A stretch of 64,000 nt of DNA from Dendrophyllia cribrosa (Eukaryota > Cnidaria > Anthozoa > Scleractinia > Dendrophylliidae), in contig JAJLRJ010000005.1 in NCBI GenBank assembly GCA_024195265.1, forward strand, positions 37,976,207 to 38,040,206, read 5' to 3'. Shown here piece by piece: positions 23,865 to 35,450 of the stretch. The position numbers and the translations under genes are program-made. Position 1 is the first letter of the stretch, and the number at the start of each line of letters is the position of its first letter. The notes beneath the pieces are model-generated. The model was not told where the DNA came from and searched no databases. It saw only the letters and a list, made by a program, of their open reading frames with translations.

Positions 23865-24182
23865 GTAGAATTGCGTCGTCTGCTAAACAACACTTTGCTG
23901 CCAAAACAGGGAAGTATCCAGCCATTTTGCAACGGCAGGAGGGGTCCATCTCTTCCGAAATCAGTGAATCAAGACAGTTCAGTTACACAGGCGTTCAAAC
24001 GCATGCGCGTGTCTCGTTTAGGAAGGAAAAATGTCTTGAAGTGAAGCGTCAACTACTTAAAATATCATCAACTTCCTGTTTCTCGTTTTCACATTGAAAT
24101 GGTCTGCTCCTTTCTTGATTTTTTTTGTAAGTTTGTAAGGTTTCTGTTCTCAACTCCCATTAATCTGCTGAGAAAAGGGGAC

Positions 24183-24206
24183 GGGGGGGGGGGGGGGGGG
24201 GGGGGG
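24183..24206. repeat. Poly-G tract (24 nt)
   Basis: An uninterrupted run of G in the intron between the CR3 exon and the next DH exon. Confidence 0.9.
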
Positions 24207-24378
24207 ATCCGGAACCCCTGGAACCCTCCCCCGAGTACGCCCTGTAAAATAAAACATAAACGAACACTGCGACCAAATCACATGTTATGATTTTTTTCCT
24301 TTTTAGGTAGTTTCTCTTGCAGTTTACTTAATTTATTAAAGTCTCTTGTGCTTTCTATCATAACCATTTCCTTTGCAG

Positions 24379-24460
24379 CTCTTCTGGAGGAAACAGACAT
24401 GACAAATCCCGATCACACAGCTCTTGTGCAGGCAGTGGACTCACTCAAGAACGTTTTGAC
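24379..24460 (+). CDS. ECT2: ECT2-like RhoGEF exon: DH domain C-terminal helices
   Basis: Acceptor TTTGCAG ending at 24378, donor GTGAGT at 24461. The exon starts with two bases that complete a codon and ends in phase 2. It encodes LLEETDMTNPDHTALVQAVD and SLKNVL, which matches the N-P-D/E-x-x-x-L-x-x-A-x-x-S-L-K-x-V segment at the end of the ECT2 DH domain. Confidence 0.88.
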
Positions 24461-25072
24461 GTGAGTTTGCTGTACAATTGATGATTCTCTACATTTCCTC
24501 TCTAACATAGAGCGGCTTTTAATTCAGTGTCGTAAAACCAAAACCAAAAGTATCACTCTGACCAGTAACGTGCACAGCAGTCGCAGACAATCCAATTAAC
24601 CAATCGGAACACGAGGCAAATACATATGGCCGCCGCCAAGCGCGGGAAAACGCGTGAGTGCAAGTGGCGATTTGTAATTTTTAAAATTGTTAGTTATGAT
24701 TGGTCGAGAAAGTGGCGCGAATTTTTGAACCAATCGTAAAGCAAAGCAAAACCAAGGCAAACCCAACTAACGTTCGACACTAGTAGTACTATAAGAATGA
24801 ACTTAGCCGTTTTATTGCGTTCCCTTTGCGTTCCGTATGCGTTCCGTGTGCGTTCCCCTCATTAGCTATGCTTAGTCATGACGTCACAATATGCCTTCCT
24901 GCATATGTAATAAACTGCCTTCCTGCATACTCATTTGGATAGGTAAGTAATTATTTACCTTACCTATTCCAACACAATAGTCCGGCCCAAACTTGCCCGC
25001 TCTACTCCAACTCACTTCAAAACAAAACACAACTGACACAGATATCCTTTACAGACATAGATCAAAACAACA

Positions 25073-25144
25073 TGTCTTGACCAGGACTCGAACCTAGGTT
25101 ACTGCGGCCACAACGCAGTGTCTTAACCACTAGACCATCGAAAC
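25073..25144 (-). tRNA. tRNA-His (GTG)-like sequence, possibly a pseudogene or SINE head
   Basis: On the minus strand the sequence folds as a cloverleaf. The A box is TGGTCTAGTGG and the B box is a perfect GGTTCGAGTCC. The D stem is GTC/GAC, the anticodon stem CTGCG/CGCAG with loop TTGTGGC (anticodon GTG), and the T stem CTAGG/CCTGG. The acceptor stem GTTTCGA/TCAAGAC has one C-A mismatch. A TTTT lies about 10 bases downstream. It sits inside a transposon, so a tRNA-derived repeat is as likely as a working tRNA gene. Confidence 0.65.
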
Positions 25145-25723
25145 TGTGGCCGATATTATAGCTGAATAAACTAATTAGAGGGTTCCGAAAAATTCAAGAT
25201 TAGAAGCAATAAAATTGCACAGTATAAAAAACCGCTTCTTATTCGTATTTACCGCAACATTCTTATTGCCGCTTCATCGCTAGACTCTATGTCGATTTTC
25301 AGTTTCCCAGCCATCACCCACTTTAAGTTTTTATAACTTTACCAGTTGCTTCAAAGTTCAAACTTTTAATTATGCGAACACTGAACTCTAAATTTGCATA
25401 GAAAATTAGCACCTGATCGGAAAAATTAACAAAGCACCCAATTAAATGTGCGTGCTAAAACAATAAACCCGCACTTTGTTTAAGTTAAAATAAATTTAAT
25501 AATAACAAAACGCATTAAGGTTTCATCAAATTATTATGTCAACAAAAGCTGTTTTATTTAGAACCACTCAAATCTATGTACTCCACAAATGATAAGGAAA
25601 TCAAGAACAAGATGTTAGAATGAAATAACTTTATGGACGTAGCTCGAATTCACTACAAGGCCGTATTGCAGTCCTAAAGCTTTGTTGGCTTTTTTTTTGG
25701 TAGCAAAGGCATATTGTGACTAA

Positions 25724-25886
25724 GGGCCTGGTCGCACTACAGTCAAAAACAAAAATCCGCCCGTGCAAAAATCGATCAAAACAAAAGAAACCGCTCCGGT
25801 GGGACACGCTTTTTGTGGAATGTTTTTGTTTTTATGTCATTTTGCACGGGCTAATTTTTGTTTTTGACTGTAGTGCGACCAGGCCC
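25724..25886. mobile_element. PIF/Harbinger-like MITE, TAA target duplication
   Basis: A 163-bp palindrome with ends GGGCCTGGTCGCACTACAGT and reverse complement, and inverted arms of about 45 bp. TAA is duplicated at 25721-25723 and 25887-25889. The left arm of the host element (near 24870-24885) shows the uninterrupted sequence, GACTAAGCATAGC in reverse complement, which proves the insertion site. Confidence 0.85.
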
Positions 25887-26024
25887 TAAGCATAGCTAAT
25901 GAGGGAAACGCACACGGAACGCAGTAAAACGGCAAAGTTCATACTTATAGTACTACTGACACTCTTTCCTTTTTACCTTGCTAATTGTTGCTAATTGTAA
26001 TTGTTTTTAATTGTTGTCTTTCAG

Positions 26025-26103
26025 TCACATGGATGAAGAGAAAGGGAAAATAAATATGTATGAAAAAATATTCGAGATTTTCAACGATGTGCATGGATGC
26101 CCT
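26025..26103 (+). CDS. ECT2: ECT2-like RhoGEF exon: DH-PH junction
   Basis: Acceptor TTTCAG ending at 26024, donor GTAAGT at 26104. One base completes the Thr codon, then 26 codons follow: HMDEEKGKINMYEKIFEI and FNDVHGCP. This matches the end of the last DH helix and the V-x-G-C-P motif at the start of the ECT2 PH domain. The following intron is 36.2 kb. Confidence 0.9.
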
Positions 26104-27219
26104 GTAAGTATTTTCTATCATGGAATGACGCACTCTTACTGTGCGGCGAACTCGTAGAGGTGATCCCGTTTACGCTAGACATGCCTACATGTCAAGTTTA
26201 AGTTATTTTTTAAGTGCGCAAACCGCAAGAGAGAAGGACTTTAAGAAAGTCTACGTTTACATTCGTTTACCTTGTTCTCTTAATCCCAGATCAACGTTGA
26301 TGGGACTTTGCGAGCCTGTTTGGCTCTCTGGTTGGCGGAGAATTGTAATTGCCATCTGCTGAGTTTTTGATCGTTTTTATTTGAAACAGATCTTACGGAT
26401 AGGCGTTCCGTTGACATCTAAACTCTGTCCAAAGTGGAGAGTTTAATATTAGGAGGTTTATCATTCACTTGCGGACTGCAAAATGGAGATGTTTAACCCT
26501 CGGGCGTACAATGGGGGGTGGGGGGGGGGGGGGAGAGGGAATGGGTGGTTGCCACCCTCCTCTTAAGGGTTTTCTCCGATATTGTCAAGATCATTTAAGA
26601 TTAGCACATGCCGTTTACAGTAGCTGTTCATTTATCCTTCAGACATATTTTGTTAAAGTTTGGCGACAATCGGTTGCTATGGTGATAACGAAATATGATG
26701 TCATAAGTAAAAATGCGTGTTTTCACCTTTTTTCAGCGAAAAAAAACATAAAATGCTATCAAAAGCATCAAAATGTTTAATTGTGTGTTATTTTGCAACT
26801 CTAGCAGACAATATTTGCAATTGCCGCATTTTCCCGATAAATTTGAATTTTTAGTAAAATCCAAGATGACGGCCATCTTGACGGCCATTTTGGAGGACGC
26901 CACGGACCCCCAGCCATAATTGCTGCCCCGCGAGCGAGCCTGAAGCGAGAGAGCAAAGGCAGCAGACCTAATCAGCACAGGGACAAAAAGTTTCGATTTC
27001 TACCCACGATGCATCTGGATTTTTTTACCACAATGCCTTACACACCCATTGCCTTTATATATCTGTTACGTTCGTGCTGCTTCAATGACGTCTTGCCGCT
27101 GGTCTGTTACGTTGGTAATTCGTTTCGTTCTGTGGAAATTCGTTGCGGTTAGTCAAATTCCTTTTTATCTCGTTAATGCGGATGCGCGCAAACGAGATAT
27201 TAGAATCAATACAAAAAGG
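26104..27219. other. Start of the 36-kb intron
   Basis: A G-rich tract sits at 26513-26533 (six G, T, fourteen G). The rest holds short repeats such as GACGGCCATCTTGACGGCCAT near 26870-26890 and no supported gene. Confidence 0.5.
26513..26533. repeat. Poly-G tract, one interruption
   Basis: Six G, one T, then fourteen G, directly after ACAAT. Confidence 0.85.
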
Positions 27220-28890
27220 GACAAAAGTTGTTAACAAAGGTTCGTTGTTAACTTTGTTAACTTGTGAACTTTTGTCCGGGGGGGGAGGGGGGGGGGTTAA
27301 TTATTTCTTCTTTACAGAAGCTTTATTAGGGCATTGAGGATATGGTTGGTTAAACGGGTTAGGATTTCAAGAAGAGTGTCACATAGCGCCACTAAAATTT
27401 TTGGGGAGCACCCCCGGACCTATTGTTAATTTCCCTAGGGTATTGGAATGTCATGAAGTTGTCATATAAAGTTGTTATTAAGTTTCAGTATCTCATGCTA
27501 CGTATCAATCTTTCAAATTTGTTTTTAAGTGGATGTGTCCGAGACGGCTTAATTGATCTTCAAAGGTTCAAGATTTTTTTTCTTTTTGAGGGAAGGAGTA
27601 ATTAGTAGGTTGAATTTATTAAATGGATGGCTTTTGAGTTTTCATGGTATGTTATCATTTGATGAACTTTTGATCTTAAGTTACCGATCACGCGAACGAA
27701 AAGGCAGTATGGACTTTGCCTTTTATTCTATTTTGGAATAGTGAATCATTGCCATTATTAGATTTAGGTACATGGTAGAATATATTGACGGTGATAAACA
27801 TTGCGCTTTGATTATGCAATAGTATTCAAGGAACCTCGTGATTTTGCAGATTTAGTAAAACTATATTATTTTGTGCAAATGTAGAAGTTTTTGTTTGCTG
27901 TAATTCTCTCTACAGTTCTATTCGTGTACAAGTAAAATTTTGTTGTTCTGAATTGAATGACAAAGCAAGCATTTTAACTAAACCATTTTATAAGGGATTT
28001 GAGCGTTTCGATTCAAGACAAACATTGGAACTGTTACGGACTTAATTGAGAAGATATTAGTTGAGTGCCAATACGAAGAAAATGTGTTTAGCGCAGAAAA
28101 AGAAGATGAATATCAAGAAGTGAGTGTGTCGTTCTCACTGCACGGCATTGGGATTCTGACGTGGAGAAGACAGTTAAGCTAGAGTGTCCAACGTAGCTTC
28201 ATTGCATTAGTGTTCAACTTACCTTCATCGCATTCAAATCGTTGTGTGTTGTTGTCGTGCCGTGGACATGAAGGTTACCTTAGAGTGCTTTTTATTTTTT
28301 GTTGAAGTGCCGACTGTCTAAAGTATGCGGGAGAAACATTGTAAAGAAAAACAGTGTAAACGTAGCCGATCTGCAGAAACACTGAGATTTCAGACTTTAA
28401 GGAAATCGCATGTACACATGTAGGTATGTAGTTTATGTAAAGTTTGTTTGTTTTGTTGATAGTTTTGGCGCGGTTTTTGAGAAAAGGAGTAATTATTTAA
28501 TGAATGACTTTGAACTGTCATGTCATGTTATCATTTGATGAATTTTTGATTTTCTCTTAGCGATCACGCGAACGTCTAAGTTATCTAAAGTTTCTTTGTT
28601 TTTGTTGATGATTTTGTCGCGATTCTTTAGGGAAGCAGTAATTAGTAAGTTCAATTATGAAATGAATGGCTTTGAGTTCTCATGGCATGTTATGAGGAAA
28701 GCAGTAATTAGTAAGTTTAATTATGAAATGAATGGCTTTGAGTTCTCATGGTATGTTATCATTTGATAAACTTTTGATCTTAAATTACCGATCACGCGAA
28801 CGAAAAGGCAGTATGGACCTTGCCTTTTGTTCTATTTTGGAATAGTGAATCATTGCCATTATTAGATTTAGGTACATGGTAGCACACAGG
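27220..28890. repeat. Dispersed repeat family with internal direct duplications
   Basis: The segment 27220-27480 (AACAAAGGTTCGTTGTTAAC, G tract, TTTTTGGGGAGCACCCCCGG) is found in inverse orientation at about 42900-43150. A second part (27590-27775: AATTAGTAGGTTGAATTTAT through GGAATAGTGAATCATTGCC) recurs directly at 28690-28885. Partial copies lie at 28480-28580 and 28620-28690. No coding frame is convincing. It may be part of a large uncharacterised transposon. Confidence 0.6.
27278..27296. repeat. Poly-G tract, one interruption
   Basis: Eight G, one A, ten G. The inverse copy of this repeat at 43079-43098 has 20 C at the matching place, so the homopolymer belongs to the repeat family. Confidence 0.85.
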
Positions 28891-29348
28891 GGGCCCACAC
28901 AAACTGTGTGATTGTTCATATTTTTAAATTAAGAGGAAATGTATGGGAATATCGAAAAGGTTCACTTATCGTAATATTCTGTGAGGAATATTCATAAATA
29001 AGATCAAGATAAACGTATTTTTACCTGAAATGTTGTGTGTTGTCGTTCTTGTAGCTGAAAACGGCGAATTTGAGCGATTTGAAGGGTTTTGCATCGGACG
29101 TTTACCCGAGCGTTTAGTAGAGAATACTTGGGGTAGACTTATTCTATAACAACTGGGCTAAAATGCTTTTAGGGCTCTTTTAGCGACGAGCAGGATTTGT
29201 GTTAGGCCTGTAAAACAGTAACAACTTTTGATCAGCAACTTATCAATTACTGTTTCACTCAGTTTAGGATAATGTGTTGATCGGTTAAATATCTCATTTT
29301 AAGTTTATTTATCTTGTTTACGGCATAAATATCTCCACTTTATAACGT

Positions 29349-29599
29349 TTTCAAGATTCCTGATTTTCAAGATTCCCCCGAAGATTCCCGCTTTTTAAGA
29401 TTTCCCGTTTTAAAGATTCCCCATTTTAAAGATTCCCCGTTTTAAAGATTCCCCGTTTTAAAGATTCCCGCTTTTAAAGATTCCCCGTTTAAAGATTACC
29501 CATTTTAAAGATTCCCAATTTTAAAGATTCCCCAATTTTAAAGATTCCCCATTTTAAAGATTCCCCATTTTAAAGATTCCCCGTTCCCCGTTCCCTCTT
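29349..29599. repeat. Minisatellite, about 15-16-bp unit
   Basis: About sixteen degenerate tandem copies of AAAGATTCCCCGTTTT, with variants CCCGC, CCCAT and CCCAA. No gene overlaps it. Confidence 0.9.
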
Positions 29600-30948
29600 T
29601 TAAACATAGCCGTTAGTTGTGTTGTGCAGAAAAGACAGAAACATATCCAGTGAAGATTTTAAGAGCGATATTCCGAGAAGATCGAGAATCGTAAGATACT
29701 CACGAAAAATCGAATTTTTTCTTTTCTGGCCAAAACATCCCTTTTGGTGAACTAGTTTAAGGAAAAATAGTTTTAGGTTCCAGCGATTTATTTAAAAGGC
29801 GAAATTTAAAAAAGTTTGAAAAATGGAATTATGACGGTTTTCGGCACTCAAAAACAGCAGAATTTTAACGCAACTTTGAGAAGATGGTGAACGCGTGAAA
29901 AACATCTTCTAAAACCGAAACTTGGCACAAATGTTATTTTGTTCTTGCTCTTTTAAATGCTGTAATAAAATTAAAAAAACATTGCTTGTAAGTTTTTCAA
30001 CGGACACATTTATTATGTCAACATTTGTAGCTATCGATAAAACAGAAAATGTAGGCCAACTTCGACGGCTATAAATGGCCTCTGGTATGTATCATCTGAT
30101 CATAAAATGTATATGCGAGGAAACCTTAGTTACTATGCTGTCCTACTGGAAAGTTTTAGCTCTGGAAATAAAATACCATTCAGACAGTGAATTAAATGGT
30201 TATGGCATCTGAGCGAGAACAAAGTTATGCAAATTAGAATAGTGGGCTAGGCTCGGGAATACATACTAAATGGTACAATTAACACGAAAGAGCGACTCAC
30301 TATTACTTGTACTTCGGTTCTGTTGTGATAGAAGTAAATTCCGGATTTCATAGGTCGTTTTTGCTCGTATAAATCCACTGACGTTGAATTCGGCAAGCCC
30401 GAGGAATCCGCGATTCAAATCACAACACGGCTGCTGAGGCACTTTGTTGAGGCGGCTTTGCCCTCCTTTTAAGCTACTTTTAGCTGCTTTTAAAAACAAC
30501 CATACGATGAAAAACCACAACAAACCGCATAGCGTGGAAGCCGTATCAATCTTGAATTGCCTTTTAGTTAAGATATCCATCATCATTCAGTTAATAAACG
30601 ATAAGAATGACCTCGGCCTACTGACTGCTGACCCAGAAAGCGTCACATTACAGCGGCGTGTTGAATTATAATAAGTGTCACGTAATCGTTTCAAAATCTT
30701 TTTATGCTATTGCAAAATAAATAAAGGACAACTCATCCCGGTTTGTAGAAAGTTTTTAAAAAAACACAAGTTGATAGAAAGTTTATTTCTGTCCATATCT
30801 CGATTGGAGATCAATTGAACACGAGCGGAAAGCGCGAGTCTCGCGTAGGCTAAAGCGAGACTCGCGCTTTGCTCTCGCTGCTGGTTCTGCCCACCCGCTA
30901 TTCTGAAACAGGCCAACCTTTCCCGCCGATAGATGTAAGAAATACAAA

Positions 30949-31198
30949 ATGATGACAACTCCGAAGAACAGCTTGCAAACTAATATTTCGGTTCTTATTA
31001 TTTGTTGTAACTATTAGCTTATTAATATTCTTTGTCACTTTCCTGGTGGCCCTAATTGTTAGCGCATTATCATATCTTTGTTACGTTTGATATAAGAACC
31101 GAAATATTACGTTTACTCTTGTTTGTTTGTTTGTTGTTTTCTTGCTTATACATATATTTTAAGTTTGCAAGATGTTCTTTGGAGTTGTCGTCATTTTT
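30949..31198. repeat. Inverted repeat inside the TTAA element
   Basis: GATGACAACTCCGAAGAACA at 30949 and TTTCGGTTCTTA near 30985 recur inverted at 31093-31198 with substitutions. The spacer contains AT-rich sequence only. It may be the remains of a retroelement tail, but this is not established. Confidence 0.5.
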
Positions 31199-31512
31199 CA
31201 GATCTTCATCAAGGGGTTTACGTCCCGCCTGTTTTAACAAATCAACTTTTATTTTTGAGTTTAACTGCAACCCCCTCTCCTCCCACTCTGCCACCATCCC
31301 ACCCCTATGAGACACGAGACTCTAGACTGCACATGCGAATAGTGGTTTTTCAAAGATAAAGAAATGCGGACTATTCGTAAAAAGCGTAAACATCTGTAGC
31401 GAATAAAGATTGCAGACTGCACTGAGAACAGTCCATATTTTTGGATGAATCCTTCAAGAAGCAAAGCCGCGTGAAGGCGGCCGAAAAGTTCGACAGTGAG
31501 TGAGAGGCTTGC

Positions 31513-31830
31513 CCCGTGGGGTAGACTCACATATAAAAATGACGGGGGTGCTCGTCGGAAATTTATGAAAAACAACCTAAAAGGTACCAGAATCTTGTTT
31601 GATGTGTGCGCCTCTAAATGAATTTTTACACCAAAGTGGTACCAATTCTAAAACAACACTTGTTATATTCTGTCATATTTTTTCGGCTTTATACCGTAAA
31701 AGGTACCGCGATAATTCTAACTGTTGTCAATTTAGATTTAAGCACCCTAAGCGCTACCAATCTGCAAATTTTGACCCCTAAAAGGTACGACGAGCACCCC
31801 GGTCATTTTTATATGGGAGTCCCCCCGCGG
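31513..31830. mobile_element. Palindromic MITE, 9-bp target duplication with one mismatch
   Basis: Inverted arms of about 45 bp with shared core ATATAAAAATGAC and GGGTGCTCGTCG. GAGGCTTGC at 31504-31512 and GAGACTTGC at 31831-31839 flank it. The interior has three AAGGTAC motifs. The length of the duplication suggests a Mutator-like family. Confidence 0.65.
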
Positions 31831-32039
31831 GAGACTTGCGCGCCCAAGCCAGTCGACGAGGCTCGCGCGCAAGAACACGTCTCGACGCGTGTATTGGCGC
31901 TTCGCATCTCAACCATGATCCAAGACTGGGTCCCTGCTGCAGCCATTGAAGCTTGGGATGCTGCGAAACAGATGTCAGTAACTGGAGTTAGAGGTGCCTC
32001 CAAAACCTGTTCGCCGCAAGGGACTAGCTGTGGCTAGTT

Positions 32040-33649
32040 GCACGCCTAGTTCCATGAAAACAGTGATGTAAAAACATAATGTATTTTGTTTTATTTCATT
32101 GGTACTATGAAAATCTCTCGTTTCCGCAGAGACCTCTTTCGCGCCGGGATAAGAATTCATCAAGGAGAGGCTGGGGTGAAAGAAAAAGGGAAGCGCGCGA
32201 ATTGTTTTTATTGTTAGTATTGATTTTTTTTATTTCGGTGTTTCTTTACTGACTCAGAACCTCTGCAGAGAAAAGAGTTCGTAAAGCCTGATTTTCTCTA
32301 GCGATATAAGCATAAGCATAAGCGGGAGCATTACATCGCTTATGTCCAGTAAAAACGGGCCCAACACTGCATTGTCGAGTGAAAACGTGTACGACATTGA
32401 GCATAAGCATAAGCGTAAGTGCAATCGTATGTCGGCAATGTTCGTTTTCACTTGACGCAAATTCTTATGCTTATGCTAGGGGTTTAACATCAGTTACAAT
32501 AAAAAAAAAAGAAATTACATCATTGAAATAGTACGGCGTTATTCTTATGTTTTGGGTTTAAGCACTCTGTTACGCTCAGTCTCATTGTTGACTTGCGTGC
32601 AAATTTTACGTCCGAGAGCAAAAGATGTTTGGTAAAAAAAAGAAGGAATATGTAGACATATGTAACGGAAAATTATACAAACTCCCCAGTATTTGTACAA
32701 CTATAAAAAATGCGAATCAGTTCTCGATAACAGTTTTTACTTATAATACCAGAAACTGTTTGCCAAAATATAACATATGCCGGCAACAAGGCATGACTGT
32801 TCGCTCCCTGGGTGGTGGTGGTGGGGAGGGGAGGTCCTCGTTGTGCAGCGTATGAGATGTTTAAGCTTAAACAAGAGTCTCTCGGCTTAAACTAAAGGAT
32901 GGATAATTGCCTGAGATCCGAAAAGAACGTCAGTCGCAACCAACTGTTGACTAGACCCGGCTCCATTGCCTTTTTCAGAACGAAGAGCGAATCGCGAATC
33001 GCGCGAGGGGGGGAAGAAATAAGTCGTCGAATGCTGTGTGAATACTTATCTGCGATTGGACCATCTGTCGGAGGAATAAAATCGAAAAAAAAAACGGCTA
33101 ATCGCAGGTTAGTCAAACACGAGCTTTTGATAATTTGCAAGATGCCTTAATTTAAGTTTGTATTTTTTTTACTGCAGAGCTGGCAGTGAGGGTAGAGTGG
33201 GGTTGAAAATTTGGGGAACGCCATCAACCTATAAATTACCGTTTTTGTGCAGTTTATTTCAGATTAGAAAGTACAAACATATTGAACTAAAAATAAACAT
33301 TTGGTTACAATTTAAACGAAAGAAATTTGTATTTGTTTACAGTTAGTGACACAAAACGTGACTTAAGTTTCGGGTGGCTTGCGTTACTTAGCTAGAGGTT
33401 ATCTTGAGGTCACGTATGAATCAAATTATCTTGGGATGAGGTCCCAACGGCATTTCTGTGGGTCATTCTTTCCTTTGAAAAAAAGCGAGAAATGATTTCT
33501 GTATAACGGAAAATGAATACCAAAGGTCATCGTGAGCTATGGTAAAAGGTCGGCTGGCAAAATGCATTGACCCTTTGATCCCGACGAAATTAGAAGGAAT
33601 TCCACATCGGCGAGTTCAAAATAACATCAAGAATTTTCGTTTGACAATA
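32040..33649. other. Interior of the TTAA element, no gene recognised
   Basis: A GCATAAGCATAAGC microrepeat occurs at about 32300-32480 on both strands, and a GGTGGTGGTGGGG stretch near 32815. Frames here are short and unrecognisable. Confidence 0.5.
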
Positions 33650-34667
33650 TAGCCTGCGAATACAGCCGCCTCTCATCGCCCCGGCCGCAAGAGGCGTTCG
33701 CGCGAGAGAGCGTCTGCGATTTACATTGAGAAATTCCATACTGATGACGAAAATCTGTCCCGCATCAAGACAGGAGCGCTGATTGGCCAACTTGATAATT
33801 TAACATAATTATGTTTTAAATTATGTAGTGTTGTAACTCAATCGCCAATTGCGAGGATTAATCTTGTCTGTCGTTAGAAACTGTACGACTCTGTGTTCAA
33901 TCTATTTGTCCTATGTTTGATGTTTTGACGTTACAAGCAAGTCAGTTTCAGGCTTTTATAGTTTTATCTGCGGTGAAGAGGTTTTTCTACTTTTGTCAAT
34001 TTACCGACCGGATATGGCAAGTTACTGATATTTCAAACGGTGCCACTCGTGCACGTCTGGATGAATGAACATTTATCGGCGATACATGGGAAGAAGAATC
34101 CCGTAATTATCATCATCACTCTGCTTTTAGCGGAAAGACTACCTTTAGACTCATGGCACCGCAATGGCCGGGGTCGAAAATGGCAGTTTCTTTTGCCAAT
34201 ATTTTCACGGCAAAGATGGAAACAGAAATAATAAACCACTGCGCGCAAGGAAATGTTATCCTTTGTAACACAATACAACCCTGTGTGCCTACATCCTCAT
34301 GGACAAATGAATCACAATCTTTGCTCAGACAGATCTATAAAGAACCTCCCCTTGTTTCATACAAAAGGGGTAGATCTTTAAAAGACATACTGATCAGGGC
34401 TAAACTGTAAAAATCAAACTACACTTAAAACCCAGTGAACAAAGGTCACAACAAACACGCCAGGCGCTAGTTGGATTTGTGATGGGCCTGTCAACACCTT
34501 TCATTTCATTTGGTTTCACCGCATGCACATTATTATAATTATACGAGATTAGCGACGGGTGATTTACGTCATCAGTATGGAATTTCTCAAAGTAAATCGC
34601 AGACGCTCTCTCGCGCGAACGCCCCTAGCGGCCGGGAGCGATGAGAGGCGGCTGTATTCGCAGGCTA
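33650..34667. mobile_element. Element with 9-bp target duplication TTGACAATA, carrying a Penelope-like fragment
   Basis: Inverted arms of about 95 bp start TAGCCTGCGAATACAGCCGC at 33650 and end with the reverse complement at 34667. TTGACAATA is duplicated exactly at 33641-33649 and 34668-34676. The 9-bp duplication points to a Mutator-like mechanism. The interior holds a degenerate Penelope-like RT fragment (about 34145-34410) and AT-rich filler. Confidence 0.8.
34145..34410 (+). pseudogene. Penelope-like RT fragment, internally deleted
   Basis: KMAVSFANIFTAKMETEI matches the block after the G-x-x-M-G-x-x-M motif of Penelope RTs. After a deletion the frame continues with PPLVSYKRGRSLKDIL, a motif from the region between RT and endonuclease. 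The catalytic Y-x-D-D block is absent. It is a short relic within another transposon. Confidence 0.7.
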
Positions 34668-35450
34668 TTGACAATACCGCTATTTAAAATATATTCGACT
34701 CTTGGCAATTCTACGGCTAAACAAGGCATATAAAAGCTGAAAGATGCGTCTACTACAAAAGAAACGATGAACAAGCTGTGGTAAGTCGTTCTTTCTTCTG
34801 TTTATGCTGTTTTCCTGAAACTAGCTCTCAAATTAGCATAAAGTTGTAGTTGCTCAAATGCCATAATTATTTTATTTACTGTCGGAATGGTATTTTATTT
34901 CCAAAGCTAAAACTTTCGCAAAGGACAACACGGTAACCAAGGATTCCTCTCATATAGGTTTCATGATCAGATCATACATACCAGAGACCATTTATAGCCT
35001 TCGAAGTTGGCCTTCATTTCCGCTTTTGTTGATAGACACAAATGTTGACTTACGAAATGTGTCCGTTAAATAAGTTACAAGCACATTTTTCAAAATTTTT
35101 AAACAGGGGTTTAAAAAGTAAAAACAAAGTAACATTTGTGCCAAGTTTCGGTTTTAGAAGATGTTTTTCACGCGTTCACCATCTTCTCAAAGTTGCGTTA
35201 AAATTCTGCTGTTTTTGAGTGCCGAAAACCGTCATAATTCCATTTTTCAAACTTTTTTAAATTTCGCCTTTTAAATAAATCGCTGGAACCTAAAACTATT
35301 TTTCCTTAAACTAGTTCACCAAAAGGGATGTTTTGGCCAGAAAAGAAAAAATTCGATTTTTCGTGAGTGTCTTACGATTCTCGATCTTCTCGGAATATCG
35401 CTCTTAAGAAAGGAAAGAAAAATATAGCACTGCGACAGCTTGAGACTTAG

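Larger units (their letters stand above)
24782..25957. mobile_element. Terminal-inverted-repeat DNA element with internal tRNA-like sequence
   Basis: The ends are AGTAGTACTATAAG (24782) and its reverse complement ending at 25957. The inverted arms extend for about 75-100 bp, including GCGTTCCGTGTGCGTT and CTCATTAGCTATGCTTA. GACACT flanks both sides (24776-24781 and 25958-25963). It has no transposase frame. It contains a tRNA-like gene and, in its right arm, a MITE. The superfamily is not clear; the left boundary could also be read as a CACTA end. Confidence 0.75.
29663..35403. mobile_element. Large TTAA-flanked DNA element with ~580-bp inverted ends
   Basis: The left arm (29663-30245) and right arm (34828-35403) are long inverted repeats. 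The ends read GAGCGATATTCCGAGAAGAT and its reverse complement, and TTAA flanks both (29659-29662 and 35404-35407). TTAA target sites are typical of piggyBac and Kolobok transposons. No transposase was recognised inside. The interior carries at least two later insertions (31513-31830 and 33650-34667), a hairpin at about 30820-30890, and an inverted repeat at 30949-31198. Confidence 0.8.

Noticed and set aside
23813..24097. The 94-codon frame continuing from the CR3 exon as coding
   Set aside because: Similarity to ECT2 ends before 23865, and the GTAGAA donor there gives exactly the phase needed by the next exon.
30949..31198. TGATGA-containing inverted repeat as another hammerhead
   Set aside because: The GAAAC segment and a paired stem I are not found, and the copies differ at core positions.
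31618..32037. A 139-codon plus-strand open frame
   Set aside because: It runs through the end of a MITE and its target duplication, has no recognisable domain and lacks splice or promoter support.
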